A stretch of DNA of 64,000 nt, from positions 33,797 through 97,796 of the forward strand of contig DATBGZ010000003.1 of assembly GCA_036557785.1 (NCBI GenBank), written 5' to 3'. The stretch is from DATBGZ01 sp036557785. GTDB lineage: Bacteria; Actinomycetota; Actinomycetes; Mycobacteriales; Micromonosporaceae. The position numbers and the translations under genes are program-made. Within the stretch, counting starts at the first letter, position 1. Each line of letters begins with the position of its first letter. The notes beneath the pieces are model-generated. The model was not told the DNA's origin. It saw only the letters and a program-made list of their open reading frames with translations, and ran no database searches. This document shows positions 43,520-52,060 of the stretch, piece after piece.

Positions 43520-44298
43520 GCGAACCGGTGCAGAGCTACCTCGACGAGTTGTTCGATCGGCTCGCCGGGACCGGCGCGGCGGGCCGCCGGGCGCTCGTCG
43601 AGGCGGAGGACCACCTGGCCTCGGCGGTGGCACGGCACAGGGCAGCCGGGCACGGCGACGAGGAGGCGCAGCGCATGGCCGTCGCGGAGTTCGGCGACCC
43701 GGCCCGGTTCGCGGAGGGAATCGCCCGGGCGCACGACGGGCTGGGGTCGTTGCTACGCCCGCTGTTCACCGGCGCGTGGTTGCTTGCCGGCATCGGGCTG
43801 GTCGCGGTTGGCGTGAGCGGGCTGGTCGCCGAGCTGTTCGGCCACCTCGGCGGCGCGCACTTCGTGGCCGGCGACCTGCCGGGCGTCACCTACACGCCGC
43901 AGCGCTGCGCCGACTACTTCGAGTACTTCCCGAACGCGGCGAGCTGCGCCGAGGCGGCAGAGCTGCACCACTGGGGTGAGGTCGTGGACAACCGGGTCGC
44001 GGCCGGGGTATTGGGCCTGCTGGCGCTCGGGGTCTATGCCCTGGTCCGGCGCGTCGGGCCGCTCACCGGTGCCCGATGGAGGCCCGCGGGCGGCCCGTTC
44101 GCGCTGGTCACCGTCACGTTGTTCGGGCTCGCCGCGGTGCTGCTCACCGTGCCCGATGCGCTGCGCTGGGCGATGCACGACAGCTCAGGCGTCGGGGCGA
44201 ACCTCTCCGGTGGGATCGTCGCCGCGCTGGTCTCCGCCGGGGTGGGCCTGGTCGCCCTGCGGCGCAGAGCGCGACAGCACGCCCGCACGCAACGATGA
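43516..44298 (+). CDS. HAAS/permease-prefix-domain membrane protein
   Basis: 260 residues. The N-terminal 75 residues form the helical HAAS/permease-prefix domain: VQSYLDELFDRLAGTGAAGR, then AEDHLASAVARHRAAGHGDE, then EAQRMAVAEFGDPARFAEGI. Five or so membrane helices follow. An extracytoplasmic loop has two cysteines (PQRCADYFEYFPNAASCAEA), perhaps a disulfide. Such proteins are coupled to PadR regulators and thought to sense envelope conditions. The ATGA overlap with padR makes one operon. Confidence 0.83.
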   Translation: MSEPVQSYLDELFDRLAGTGAAGRRALVEAEDHLASAVARHRAAGHGDEEAQRMAVAEFGDPARFAEGIARAHDGLGSLLRPLFTGAWLLAGIGLVAVGVSGLVAELFGHLGGAHFVAGDLPGVTYTPQRCADYFEYFPNAASCAEAAELHHWGEVVDNRVAAGVLGLLALGVYALVRRVGPLTGARWRPAGGPFALVTVTLFGLAAVLLTVPDALRWAMHDSSGVGANLSGGIVAALVSAGVGLVALRRRARQHARTQR

Positions 44299-44316
44299 AG
44301 CCAGCTCGGCGAGGGG

Positions 44317-45495
44317 TCATCCCTTCGGGCAGGACAGCCGCACGATCACGGACCGGTTCAGTGCCGCGGCCCAGGGGATGAGGCTGCCGTCCGGGGCGAT
44401 GTCGTTGACCCGGTCCGGCCATGACGTGCCGACGCCCTTGGTGGTGATTCTCTCCTCGGGCACCCCGAGCTCGACGAGCACCCCCTTGACCGCTTCGGCG
44501 CGCCGCTGCGAGAGCCTGACCCGGCTCGGCTCGCTGTTGCCCGCCTTCGCGGTGGTCCCGATGAGCTCGACCAACTGATGCCCGCCGATGACGAGGTCGG
44601 CCAGTTCCTGCAGGGTCTTGCGGGCCGCGGCGGGATCCCGGAAGACGGCCTCGTCGCCGACGAACCCGACCGTGTCGTCGCGGAGCACGGTATCGCCGCA
44701 CGGCTCGAACGCGGGCACCGTCGGCAGCGCCACGGTCGTCACCGGGACATCAGTGTTCACCGAGCTCCGGGAGGCCGCGGTGTCGACGACCTGGACGCAC
44801 GACGCTCCCGCGTCGGTCACGACCGTCTGCCAGAGCGCGGTCACGCTGCTGCGCAGGCTCGTGTCGAGCGCGGCCTGGGGCTCGGCGGTGTTGCCGAGCC
44901 CGACCAGCACGACGGCGCGGTCGGTCAGCGGCGGCATGAGCGAGCGGGCCTTGAGGTAGTCGACGAACTCCTGCGGATCGGCACCGAACGCGCCCTTGTC
45001 CTGGAATTTGATCTGACCGGTGGTCTGCAGACCGGAGTCGAGCAGCACGACGGTGCCGCCCTCCGGGGTGATCCGCGCCGCCTCGCCGAGGGCTCCGAGC
45101 ACGTCCGCCTCCGGGGCCTTGGGCAGCAACGCCGCGACCCGACCCTGGACCATATCGATGAACTGTTGGAGGTCATTGTTGCGGGCCACGCCGTTGGCCG
45201 CATCGGAGTGGAAGGTCCCCTGGAAGGAGACGCTGGGCTCGCCGTCGACCCGCACCAGGGAGATGGTGTGGCCCTCCTTGGCCGCCTCGCGCATCAGGTC
45301 CACGATCGCCGGGGGGAGGACCGGTGCGGGGCTGTTGGCCCGGGCGCCGATCGCCAGTGTCACCGGGCCGCCGGGTTGGGCCGGGCAGGTGAGGTCCACG
45401 GCGGCCGGCGCGAAACCGCCCTTGTCACACGCGGCGAGCATTGGCAGCGCCGCGAGCGCCACACTGAACGCCGCCACCACGCGTGCACGCCTCAT
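44317..45495 (-). CDS. OmpA-domain lipoprotein, last gene of envelope cluster
   Basis: 392 residues. Lipobox LPMLAAC (Cys23), so it is anchored on the outer face of the membrane. Residues 35-250 form an alpha/beta domain with VTLAIGARANSP, GGTVVLLDSGLQTTG and AVVLVGLGNTAEPQ; it looks like a Rossmann/vWA-type fold but I do not recognise it. The C-terminal OmpA/MotB domain (about 265-392) has LVIGGHQLVELIGTTA, SQRRAEAVKGVLVELGVPEE, and RITTKGVGTSWP. This domain binds peptidoglycan. The ATG overlaps the stop of the upstream membrane protein gene by 4 bp. An OmpA lipoprotein in a cell without an outer membrane implies wall anchoring. Confidence 0.85.
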   Translation of the reverse strand: MRRARVVAAFSVALAALPMLAACDKGGFAPAAVDLTCPAQPGGPVTLAIGARANSPAPVLPPAIVDLMREAAKEGHTISLVRVDGEPSVSFQGTFHSDAANGVARNNDLQQFIDMVQGRVAALLPKAPEADVLGALGEAARITPEGGTVVLLDSGLQTTGQIKFQDKGAFGADPQEFVDYLKARSLMPPLTDRAVVLVGLGNTAEPQAALDTSLRSSVTALWQTVVTDAGASCVQVVDTAASRSSVNTDVPVTTVALPTVPAFEPCGDTVLRDDTVGFVGDEAVFRDPAAARKTLQELADLVIGGHQLVELIGTTAKAGNSEPSRVRLSQRRAEAVKGVLVELGVPEERITTKGVGTSWPDRVNDIAPDGSLIPWAAALNRSVIVRLSCPKG

Positions 45496-46568
45496 CGGCC
45501 AACCTCCCGGCGATCGCTGCCGCCGTGGTCCACCTGTGGCCGGTGTATGCCCGGGCTCGCGTTGAGCCGCCAGGGCGCGGCCTGCTCCGTGACCGCCGGA
45601 ACGGAGGTCTGGCCGGCGTAGGGCTGCAACGGCTGATACCCGTGCTGGCCGCCGTTCGAGCTCGGCGCCAGGGCGTACGGCGGGGTCGAAGGCGGGGGGG
45701 CCTCCTCCCCGGTCGCCTGGATCAGCGCGGGCGCCCCGCTCGTCGGACGCAGAAGGTAGGGCGGCGGGTCGAAGTAAGCGTCGGTGACGCTCGGGTTCTG
45801 CGCCGCGGAGGCCAGCCGCAGCCGCGCCTCCTGCTTGAGCCGTCGGGCAATCGCCTGCCACTCCTCCTGGGCCTTGACCCAGCCCTCCTCGCGCCGGCGG
45901 CGCTCCTCGTCCAGGGCCACGAGCGTCTGGCGGGCCAGCGCGAGGTCGGCCGCGCTCGCCGCGACGTCCTTCGCGACGCTCGCCCGGGTCCGCAGCGTGG
46001 CCGCGTACTGCTTGGCCGCGCTGTTGTGGCGCAGGAAGCCCGCGACCGCGGCGACCGTGCCGGTGGCGAAGTAGAGGGCGAGGAAGAGCAACGCGGCGAG
46101 CCGGGCGTCGTTGGTCGCCGGGTTGGTCGGGTTGATGGGCTGACCTTCCTCGATGATCGTCGTGCCGCCGCTGAACTGGGGTGGTGACGCGGTGAGGCGG
46201 ACGATGAAGGCCGTGGCGCCGACGAAGAGCCAGATCATGAAGAGCAGCCAGACGCTCGCGCTGCCCAGCGCCCGACCACCGTTGTCGATCCGGTCGCGCA
46301 CCCGAACGCCCATGGTGTGGGCGAGGGCGAGGGCAGTGACCGTGAACCCGACCACGCCGAGCCAGACGACCTGGGCCGGCACGTTGCGCATGACGAGCGC
46401 GAGCACTTGGTAGAACGTGGCGATGTCGATGCCCGCCGCGACGCTCAGCACGGCGTAGTACAGCAGTCCGTTCATCCGTGACGGGGCGGCCATCTGCGAC
46501 AGGTCGCCGTGCACGGTGCCCCGTCCGCCAGTGGGGCCCTGATGGGAAGAGATCGTTGGCATGCTCAT
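45492..46568 (-). CDS. Membrane protein with cytoplasmic coiled coil (envelope cluster)
   Basis: 358 residues. Four membrane helices: about 34-54, 60-80, 95-115 and 152-175. Then comes a long charged helix (about 185-270) with LALARQTLVALDEERRRREE and GWVKAQEEWQAIARRLKQEA, and a proline-rich end. No family recognised. The start may instead be the GTG at 46577, which would overlap the upstream stop as GTGA. Downstream it overlaps the OmpA lipoprotein gene by 4 bp. The two together could form a membrane complex linking the wall to the cytoplasm; this is inference. Confidence 0.78.
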   Translation of the reverse strand: MSMPTISSHQGPTGGRGTVHGDLSQMAAPSRMNGLLYYAVLSVAAGIDIATFYQVLALVMRNVPAQVVWLGVVGFTVTALALAHTMGVRVRDRIDNGGRALGSASVWLLFMIWLFVGATAFIVRLTASPPQFSGGTTIIEEGQPINPTNPATNDARLAALLFLALYFATGTVAAVAGFLRHNSAAKQYAATLRTRASVAKDVAASAADLALARQTLVALDEERRRREEGWVKAQEEWQAIARRLKQEARLRLASAAQNPSVTDAYFDPPPYLLRPTSGAPALIQATGEEAPPPSTPPYALAPSSNGGQHGYQPLQPYAGQTSVPAVTEQAAPWRLNASPGIHRPQVDHGGSDRREVGR

Positions 46569-46573
46569 CTCTG

Positions 46574-47143
46574 TCACGCTCCCGTCTGGCCGCGAACCGG
46601 ACCGCCATAGGCCGGGTAGACGTCTGGGCCGCCGTCGATGCCCGGCGTCGTGGTGTCCCGCCCGGCGACGATCCGACCCGCGCTGCCCCACAAGGGGTTG
46701 CCGGGCACCGGGTTGTCCCGGACGGGGTTGCGCGTTGGCAGGTCGTCGTCGGCGAGCCGCAGGATGGCCGACTCGTGCGCGACATCGGCGTTGCGTACCC
46801 GCAGCCGGTCGGCGTACGCGAGCTCCTCGTGCCCCGCCAGGTGCGCGTCGAGCTGCGCCGCGATAATATCCAAATCGGTAAGTATCTGGGTATGATGCCG
46901 GTGCCCGGCCGCGGTCCACTCCGCGACGTACGCGTCGATCAGCTCGTCGAAGACGTGACCGGTACCCGCGTCGACCGCGTTCGGCAGCATCGAGTCGATG
47001 AGCGCGTGCAGCTTCGCCTCGGCACCGGCGATGTTCGGCTGCGGCGCTATCGGGCGGTCCTTGATCTCCTTCAGCTCCGCCACGATGTCCGCGAGCTCAG
47101 GGGCGGTACGAAGGTACGGGCTGCTCTTCTGGCGCCTGGCCAT
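46574..47143 (-). CDS. Hypothetical protein of envelope cluster (189 aa)
   Basis: Soluble and mostly helical in the first 130 residues (ELADIVAELKEIKDRPI, LHALIDSMLPNAVDAGTGHV, DLDIIAAQLDAHLAGHEELA). The tail is rich in Pro, Asn, Gly and Asp and probably disordered. No signal peptide and no known family. It overlaps the end of the upstream 348-residue gene by 47 nt and ends about 5 nt before the membrane protein start, so translation of all four genes is linked. Confidence 0.72.
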   Translation of the reverse strand: MARRQKSSPYLRTAPELADIVAELKEIKDRPIAPQPNIAGAEAKLHALIDSMLPNAVDAGTGHVFDELIDAYVAEWTAAGHRHHTQILTDLDIIAAQLDAHLAGHEELAYADRLRVRNADVAHESAILRLADDDLPTRNPVRDNPVPGNPLWGSAGRIVAGRDTTTPGIDGGPDVYPAYGGPVRGQTGA

Positions 47144-48143
47144 CTGCTCCTCCGGGGGGTCGGGTGAGGTCCGCGGCCGGTGCCGCGTGCGGGATCTTCG
47201 CGTCGGCGGGGCGTCGCCGGACGGACGGCGGGTTCTGGCTCTCGTCGACGGACAGGGCGTTCGCGTCGAGGCCGGCTCCGGAGGTGGGGATCGGCGGTGA
47301 GGTTCCGGTCGATGGCTGAGTTCCGGTCGATGGCTGAGTTCCGGTCAACGGCTGGTTCCCCGTCGATGGCTGGGTTCCGGTCAGTGGCTGGGTCAGCGGA
47401 GACGACTGCGGGCTGTCGAACTCCTCGGGCAACACCCACAGCGGCAGGCGGGGGATCAGCTGGGGCAGCAGCGGTGCCAGATGCCGGCCGTCGCGGTGCA
47501 CGTGGACCAGGCCCTCCCAGTAGGTCGCGGTCCGGGCCGACAGATAGGCGGAGATCCGCAGTGCTCGCATGCGGGCGATCGAGAGCTTGCTCTGCACCGA
47601 GTCACGCACGTGGCTGATCTCGACCTCGATCGCGTGCACCTGCGCGAGGATTGCCAGATAGTTCTGCTCCGCCGCGGCGATCCGCAACTCGCGTTCGGCC
47701 TCGCGCCGCAACCGGATGAACACCTCACTGCGCAGCTCCTCGGCGGAGTGGCGTGCGAGCAGATCCTCCTCCGTGAGCTCCGCGCGAGCCTTGTCGCGCA
47801 ATACCTCGGCGGGCCCGAGCGCGGTCCGCGCGGCGGCCGCCCGGCTCTCCAATTCGACGAGCTGGGAGCGGATAGTGACGGTGGTAGCTATGTACCAGAG
47901 TCGCTCATGCTCCATCATGTCGCGGGCTCGACTGAAGAGCATCTCGAGGTACGGGGTGGGCATCCGAGCCTCGCCGGGCGCCTCGATGATCTCGTTGACC
48001 TCGGCCAGGGACGGGATCCGGTTGCGTCCGTCGCGGATTCCGTGGCGGCGGTCGGCACGCTGCGCCCATCGCCCGTACTCGATGGGGCGGGCAGGTTCGC
48101 GCTCCGCCTCGGAAGGCTCGGCTGGCTGCTTCGGGTCGCTCAT
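47097..48143 (-). CDS. Coiled-coil protein with PT-repeat tail, first gene of envelope cluster
   Basis: 348 residues, cytoplasmic. Residues 1-70 are polar (IEYGRWAQRADRRHGIRDGR). Residues 70-200 are a long helical, charged region with IRSQLVELESRAAAARTALG and LRREAERELRIAAAEQNYLA. Residues 200-240 hold a conserved-looking hydrophobic patch LLPQLIPRLPLWVLPEEF. The tail carries five copies of the hexapeptide QP(L/S)TG(T/N), encoded by an 18-bp DNA repeat. No family recognised. It opens the cluster; upstream, divergently, lies the gcvP riboswitch. Confidence 0.75.
   Translation of the reverse strand: MSDPKQPAEPSEAEREPARPIEYGRWAQRADRRHGIRDGRNRIPSLAEVNEIIEAPGEARMPTPYLEMLFSRARDMMEHERLWYIATTVTIRSQLVELESRAAAARTALGPAEVLRDKARAELTEEDLLARHSAEELRSEVFIRLRREAERELRIAAAEQNYLAILAQVHAIEVEISHVRDSVQSKLSIARMRALRISAYLSARTATYWEGLVHVHRDGRHLAPLLPQLIPRLPLWVLPEEFDSPQSSPLTQPLTGTQPSTGNQPLTGTQPSTGTQPSTGTSPPIPTSGAGLDANALSVDESQNPPSVRRRPADAKIPHAAPAADLTRPPGGADGQAPEEQPVPSYRP
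47302..47391. repeat. 18-bp tandem repeat, five units, inside a gene
   Basis: The unit GTTCCGGTCGATGGCTGA is repeated five times with a few changes and stays in frame, giving the hexapeptide repeat QP(L/S)TG(T/N). Units 1 and 2 are identical. The copy number is likely to vary between strains. Confidence 0.85.
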
Positions 48144-48342
48144 CCGACACCATTGATCATGCCGAGACTCCCTGTCCTGGTTACGACATGCTTCCTGGCA
48201 TCCTGAAACATGCGCGCAACTTGGATCTCAGAGCGCTCACCAGACGTCTGCCGTGTTGGCGAAAGCGGGACAGATCACCCGCGATGGCGTTGGGCGCGTC
48301 GGCGCCCCACGAGTCGCGCCAGGCTGGTAGGTTTGCCGGAGC

Positions 48343-48460
48343 CAGGACCACCCGCGTGGGAGAGACCGACGGGCATACCGTTCGGCGCCGAAGGGGCAAT
48401 CTCCCCGGAACCTCTCAGGCACCAGGACCGCGCCGGGTCGGCACTCTGGAGCCGCGACGA
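48343..48460 (+). ncRNA. Glycine riboswitch upstream of gcvP
   Basis: The conserved aptamer elements occur in order: GTGGGAGAGACC (48355-48366), GGCGCCGAAGGGGCAA at about 48384, CCTCTCAGGCACCAGGACCG at about 48411, and ACTCTGGAG at about 48443. The last pairs with the first as P1. These match the RF00504-type core CGCCGAAGGGGCAA...CTCTCAGGC. It looks like a single-aptamer form with an enlarged P3b arm, as in other actinobacteria. It should switch gcvP on with glycine. Exact ends are approximate. Confidence 0.9.
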
Positions 48461-48503
48461 CCCGAGTGTCGCCGCGGCGACAGAGGGGGAGACGTCGATG
48501 GGA

Positions 48504-48529
48504 TGCCTGCCTGACCGCTACCGCAGGCA
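48504..48529 (+). promoter_or_regulatory. Hairpin in the riboswitch expression platform
   Basis: TGCCTGC (48504-48510) and GCAGGCA (48523-48529) form a perfect 7-bp stem between the aptamer and the gcvP ribosome site (GGGGAG at about 48553). It is a candidate part of the switch; it lacks a T run, so control may be at translation. Confidence 0.5.
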
Positions 48530-48564
48530 CCGCGGGAACAGTTCTCACCTCCGGGGAGTCCACG

Positions 48565-51435
48565 ATGAGCGGTGATCTGACTTACGGCGTGCCCTTCGCG
48601 GCGCGGCACATCGGACCGAGCACCGACGAGCAGCGCCGGATGCTCGAGGTGGTCGGGTACGGCTCCGTGGAGGAGCTGATGGACGCCGCGATCCCCGAGG
48701 TGATCCGTTGGCACGGGACGCTCGACCTGCCGCCAGCCGGGACCGAGCCCGAGGTGCTCGCCGAACTCCGCGCGATCGCGGCGCGCAATACGGTCGCGGT
48801 ATCGATGATCGGCCTGGGCTATTACGGCACCCATACCCCGGGCGTGATCCGTCGCAACGTGCTGGAGAACCCGGCGTGGTACACGGCGTACACGCCCTAC
48901 CAGCCGGAGATCAGCCAGGGACGGTTGGAAGCCCTGCTCAACTTCCAGACCATGGTCAGCGACCTGACCGGCCTGCCGATCGCCAACGCCAGCATGTTGG
49001 ACGAGGCGACCGCGGCGGCGGAGGCGATGACCCTGGCCCGGCGCGTGTCCCCGAGCCCCAGTCCGGTCTACCTCGTCGATGCGGACACGCTGCCGCAGAC
49101 GATCGCGGTCCTCCGTACCCGGGCCGAACCTCTCGGCATCGAGGTTGACGTCATCGACCTCGATAAGGAGCCGACGGACGGGCTGCCCCCGGGCATCCGC
49201 GACCGCGACAGGGGCTACTTCGGCCTGCACGTGCAGTACCCGGGCACCAGCGGCGCGGTCCGCGACCATGCCCGTCTGGTCGCCGCGGCCCATGAGCACG
49301 CCGCGATCGTGACGGTCGCCGCTGACCTGCTCGCCTCGTGCCTGCTGCGGCCCCCGGGTGAGATCGGCGCCGATATCGCGGTCGGCAGCGCCCAGCGGTT
49401 CGGAGTGCCGATGGGCTTCGGTGGCCCGCACGCCGGGTACCTGGCCGTACGGTCCGGGCTGGAGCGCTCGATGCCCGGGCGTCTCGTCGGCGTCTCCCGC
49501 GACGACGCCGGCCACCAGGCGTACCGGCTCGCGCTGCAGACGCGGGAACAGCACATCAGGCGGGAGAAGGCGACCAGCAACATCTGCACGGCCGAGGTCC
49601 TGCTCGCCGTGATGGCCGCGATGTACGCCGTGTACCACGGACCGGACGGGCTGCGCGGTATCGCCACCCGTACGCATCGCAGCGCGGCGACGCTCGCGGC
49701 CGGCCTGCGTGGCGGCGGCTTCGCGGTCACCAACCCCAGCTTCTTCGACACGCTGACCGTGGCCGTGTCCGGTGGGGCCGAGCAGGTCGTGCAGGCCGCG
49801 GCGCAGCGCGGGGTGAACCTGCGGCTCGTCGACGCCGACCACGTCGCCATCGCCTGCGACGAGACGACCACCACCGAGCACCTGCACCGAGTCTGGGCCG
49901 CGTTCGGACTCTCCGATGTGGACACCGACAGTCTCGAGGTCGGCTCGGGGCTGCCCTCGGCCCTGCGCCGCACCACGCCGTACCTGGGCCACCCGGTCTT
50001 CCAGGCCCATCGGTCCGAGACCGCGATGCTGCGCTATCTGCGATCGTTGGCGGACAAGGACTACGCGCTGGACCGCGGGATGATCCCGCTCGGCTCGTGC
50101 ACGATGAAGCTCAACGCCACCACCGAGATGGAGCCGGTGACGTGGCCCGGATTCGCGGACATGCATCCGTACGCGCCGGCCGAGCAGACCGCAGGCTATG
50201 TCGAGCTCGTCTCCACATTGGAGTCGTGGCTCGCCGAGCTGACCGGGTACGACGCGGTGAGCGTGCAGCCCAACGCCGGGTCGCAGGGCGAGTTCGCGGG
50301 GCTGCTCGCCATCCGGGCCTACCACCGGGCGAACGGCGAGGCACACCGCGACGTCTGTCTGATCCCGTCCAGCGCCCACGGCACGAACGCGGCCAGCGCG
50401 GCCATGGCCGGCCTACGGGTCGTCGTGGTGGGGTGCGACTCGGGCGGGAACGTCGACATCGTCGACCTCGACCGGAAGATCGCCGAGCACGGTCCACGGC
50501 TGGCGGCGATCATGGTGACCTACCCGTCCACGCACGGCGTCTACGAGACCGGGATCGCCGAGCTGTGCGCCAAGGTCCACGACGCGGGCGGCCAGGTGTA
50601 CGTGGACGGCGCGAACTTCAACGCGCTGCTCGGCTTCGCCAAACCGGGGCGCTTCGGTGCCGACGTGTCGCATCTGAACCTGCACAAGACGTTCTGCATC
50701 CCGCACGGCGGGGGAGGCCCGGGCGTCGGACCGGTAGCCGTCCGGGGGCACCTTGCGCCGTATCTGCCCGGCAACCCGCTCGCGCACCCCGCGGCGAACG
50801 CGGTCTCGGCCGCACCCCACGGGTCCGCCGGGATCCTGCCGATCTCCTGGGCCTACCTGCGACTGATGGGGCCGGAGGGATTGACCCGGGCAACCGGGAT
50901 CGCGGTCCTGGCCGCGAACTACGTGGCGGCCCGGCTGCGCGACCACTTCCCGGTGCTGTACGCGGGGAACAAGGGCCTGGTCGCGCACGAGTGCATCCTC
51001 GACCTGCGCACGATCACTAAAGAGGCCGGCCTGACGGTCAGCGACGTCGCGAAGCGTCTGATCGACTACGGCTTCCACGCCCCGACCATGTCGTTCCCGG
51101 TCGCCGGCACGCTCATGGTCGAACCGACCGAGTCGGAGGACCTGACCGAGCTGGACCGGTTCTGTGACGCGATGATCGAGATCCGGGGCGAGCTACGGCA
51201 CGCCGCCCAGGGGGTGTGGCCGGCCGACGACAACCCGCTGACGAACGCGCCGCATACGGCGGAGATGGTCACGGCTGACGAGTGGTCGCATCCGTACCCG
51301 CGCTCGCTCGGCGCCTACCCGGGCGGTGTCGCGCCCACGGAGAAGTACTGGTCGCCGGTGCGGCGGATCAACGACGCGTACGGAGACCGCAACCTGGTCT
51401 GCTCCTGCCCGCCGCCGGAGGCGTACGAGGGCTGA
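48565..51435 (+). CDS. gcvP: Glycine dehydrogenase (aminomethyl-transferring), P protein
   Basis: 956 residues, a fused single-chain P protein. It decarboxylates glycine with PLP and passes the aminomethyl group to GcvH. Landmarks: start FAARHIGPSTDEQRRMLEVV, GYYGTHTPGVIRRNVLENPA, the PLP lysine Lys708 in LNLHKTFCIPHGGGGPG, and MIPLGSCTMKLNATTEMEP. The ATG at 48565 has GGGGAG 7 nt upstream; an upstream in-frame extension runs through the riboswitch and is not real. Controlled by the glycine riboswitch. Its carrier gcvH is at 35.6 kb. Confidence 0.97.
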   Translation: MSGDLTYGVPFAARHIGPSTDEQRRMLEVVGYGSVEELMDAAIPEVIRWHGTLDLPPAGTEPEVLAELRAIAARNTVAVSMIGLGYYGTHTPGVIRRNVLENPAWYTAYTPYQPEISQGRLEALLNFQTMVSDLTGLPIANASMLDEATAAAEAMTLARRVSPSPSPVYLVDADTLPQTIAVLRTRAEPLGIEVDVIDLDKEPTDGLPPGIRDRDRGYFGLHVQYPGTSGAVRDHARLVAAAHEHAAIVTVAADLLASCLLRPPGEIGADIAVGSAQRFGVPMGFGGPHAGYLAVRSGLERSMPGRLVGVSRDDAGHQAYRLALQTREQHIRREKATSNICTAEVLLAVMAAMYAVYHGPDGLRGIATRTHRSAATLAAGLRGGGFAVTNPSFFDTLTVAVSGGAEQVVQAAAQRGVNLRLVDADHVAIACDETTTTEHLHRVWAAFGLSDVDTDSLEVGSGLPSALRRTTPYLGHPVFQAHRSETAMLRYLRSLADKDYALDRGMIPLGSCTMKLNATTEMEPVTWPGFADMHPYAPAEQTAGYVELVSTLESWLAELTGYDAVSVQPNAGSQGEFAGLLAIRAYHRANGEAHRDVCLIPSSAHGTNAASAAMAGLRVVVVGCDSGGNVDIVDLDRKIAEHGPRLAAIMVTYPSTHGVYETGIAELCAKVHDAGGQVYVDGANFNALLGFAKPGRFGADVSHLNLHKTFCIPHGGGGPGVGPVAVRGHLAPYLPGNPLAHPAANAVSAAPHGSAGILPISWAYLRLMGPEGLTRATGIAVLAANYVAARLRDHFPVLYAGNKGLVAHECILDLRTITKEAGLTVSDVAKRLIDYGFHAPTMSFPVAGTLMVEPTESEDLTELDRFCDAMIEIRGELRHAAQGVWPADDNPLTNAPHTAEMVTADEWSHPYPRSLGAYPGGVAPTEKYWSPVRRINDAYGDRNLVCSCPPPEAYEG

Positions 51436-51461
51436 CCGCACACGGCGCGGGCATGGCTACG

Positions 51462-51495
51462 CCGGCAGCGGCCGGGCCTGCGGGGTCGCTGCCGG
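51462..51495 (+). terminator. Hairpin after gcvP
   Basis: CCGGCAGCG (51462-51470) and CGCTGCCGG (51487-51495) form a 9-bp stem with a 16-base GC-rich loop 26 nt past the gcvP stop. It has no T run, as is common in actinobacteria. Confidence 0.55.
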
Positions 51496-51561
51496 GAGTG
51501 GTTGCTCAGGGACTGCCCGACCGGCTGGTGGAGCGGGAAGGTCAGGTCGAGCGGGGATGGG

Positions 51562-51780
51562 TCAGATCGCGGGTGCGGCGCCGGCGAGGATGTGCGGGGC
51601 CGGGCCGCGGTGAGGCTGGACGGTGCTGCCATCGGGCAGCAACTCGCCGGTGTCCTCGAACACGATGACGCCGTTGCAGAGGAGGCTCCAACCCTGCTCG
51701 GGATGGCATGAGACCACTCGGGCGGAGTCGTGGTCCGCGGCGCTGGCGCCGGGACAAGGGGGATTGTGCTCGCAGTTCAC
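51562..51780 (-). CDS. DUF5999 family small protein
   Basis: 72 residues. The family pattern is clear: CEHNPPCPGASAADHDSARV, then VSCHPEQGWSLLCNGVIVFE, then DTGELLPDGSTVQPHR. Conserved cysteines and histidines suggest metal binding; the role is unknown. GTG start with a weak purine-rich site upstream. It is convergent with gcvP. Upstream of it, 51781-52012 contains no gene and nothing else I can name. Confidence 0.85.
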   Translation of the reverse strand: MNCEHNPPCPGASAADHDSARVVSCHPEQGWSLLCNGVIVFEDTGELLPDGSTVQPHRGPAPHILAGAAPAI

Positions 51781-52012
51781 GGGGTTCTCTCAGGGCTGTG
51801 TGGTTGTGCTGTTAGCAAGGTCACCTGTGACCAATGACCAACGCTACTACCGGGAACCGATCAGGTACGACCGCCTGACACGGCGGGTTACCGACAATCG
51901 GCCTAACGGACGAGGTGGTTCGATCCATACGGACGGCTCCGCGCTCACGGACGGTAGCGGACAAGTCTGTTCCAAGCGACTCGATCATGGAGCGTTAACT
52001 CGTGGGCTGATC

Positions 52013-52047
52013 GTCACCGGGTGCCGGAGGGGCCGGCACCCGGTGAC
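52013..52047 (-). terminator. Strong hairpin after the GH9 cellulase
   Basis: A perfect 15-bp GC-rich stem (52013-52027 with 52033-52047) around a 5-base loop, 14 nt beyond the cellulase stop on the minus strand. No T run follows. Confidence 0.8.
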
Positions 52048-52060
52048 GCTGGGTAAGCGG

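Noticed and set aside
44317..46568. Zorya-type defence (ZorA/ZorB) reading of the membrane plus OmpA pair
   Set aside because: The OmpA protein is a lipoprotein with an extra unknown domain, the membrane protein does not show a MotA-like pattern, and no helicase or nuclease effector gene is adjacent.
51917..51926. GGTTCGATCC, resembling a tRNA T-loop
   Set aside because: The flanking bases do not form a T stem, and no anticodon arm, D arm or acceptor stem could be built.
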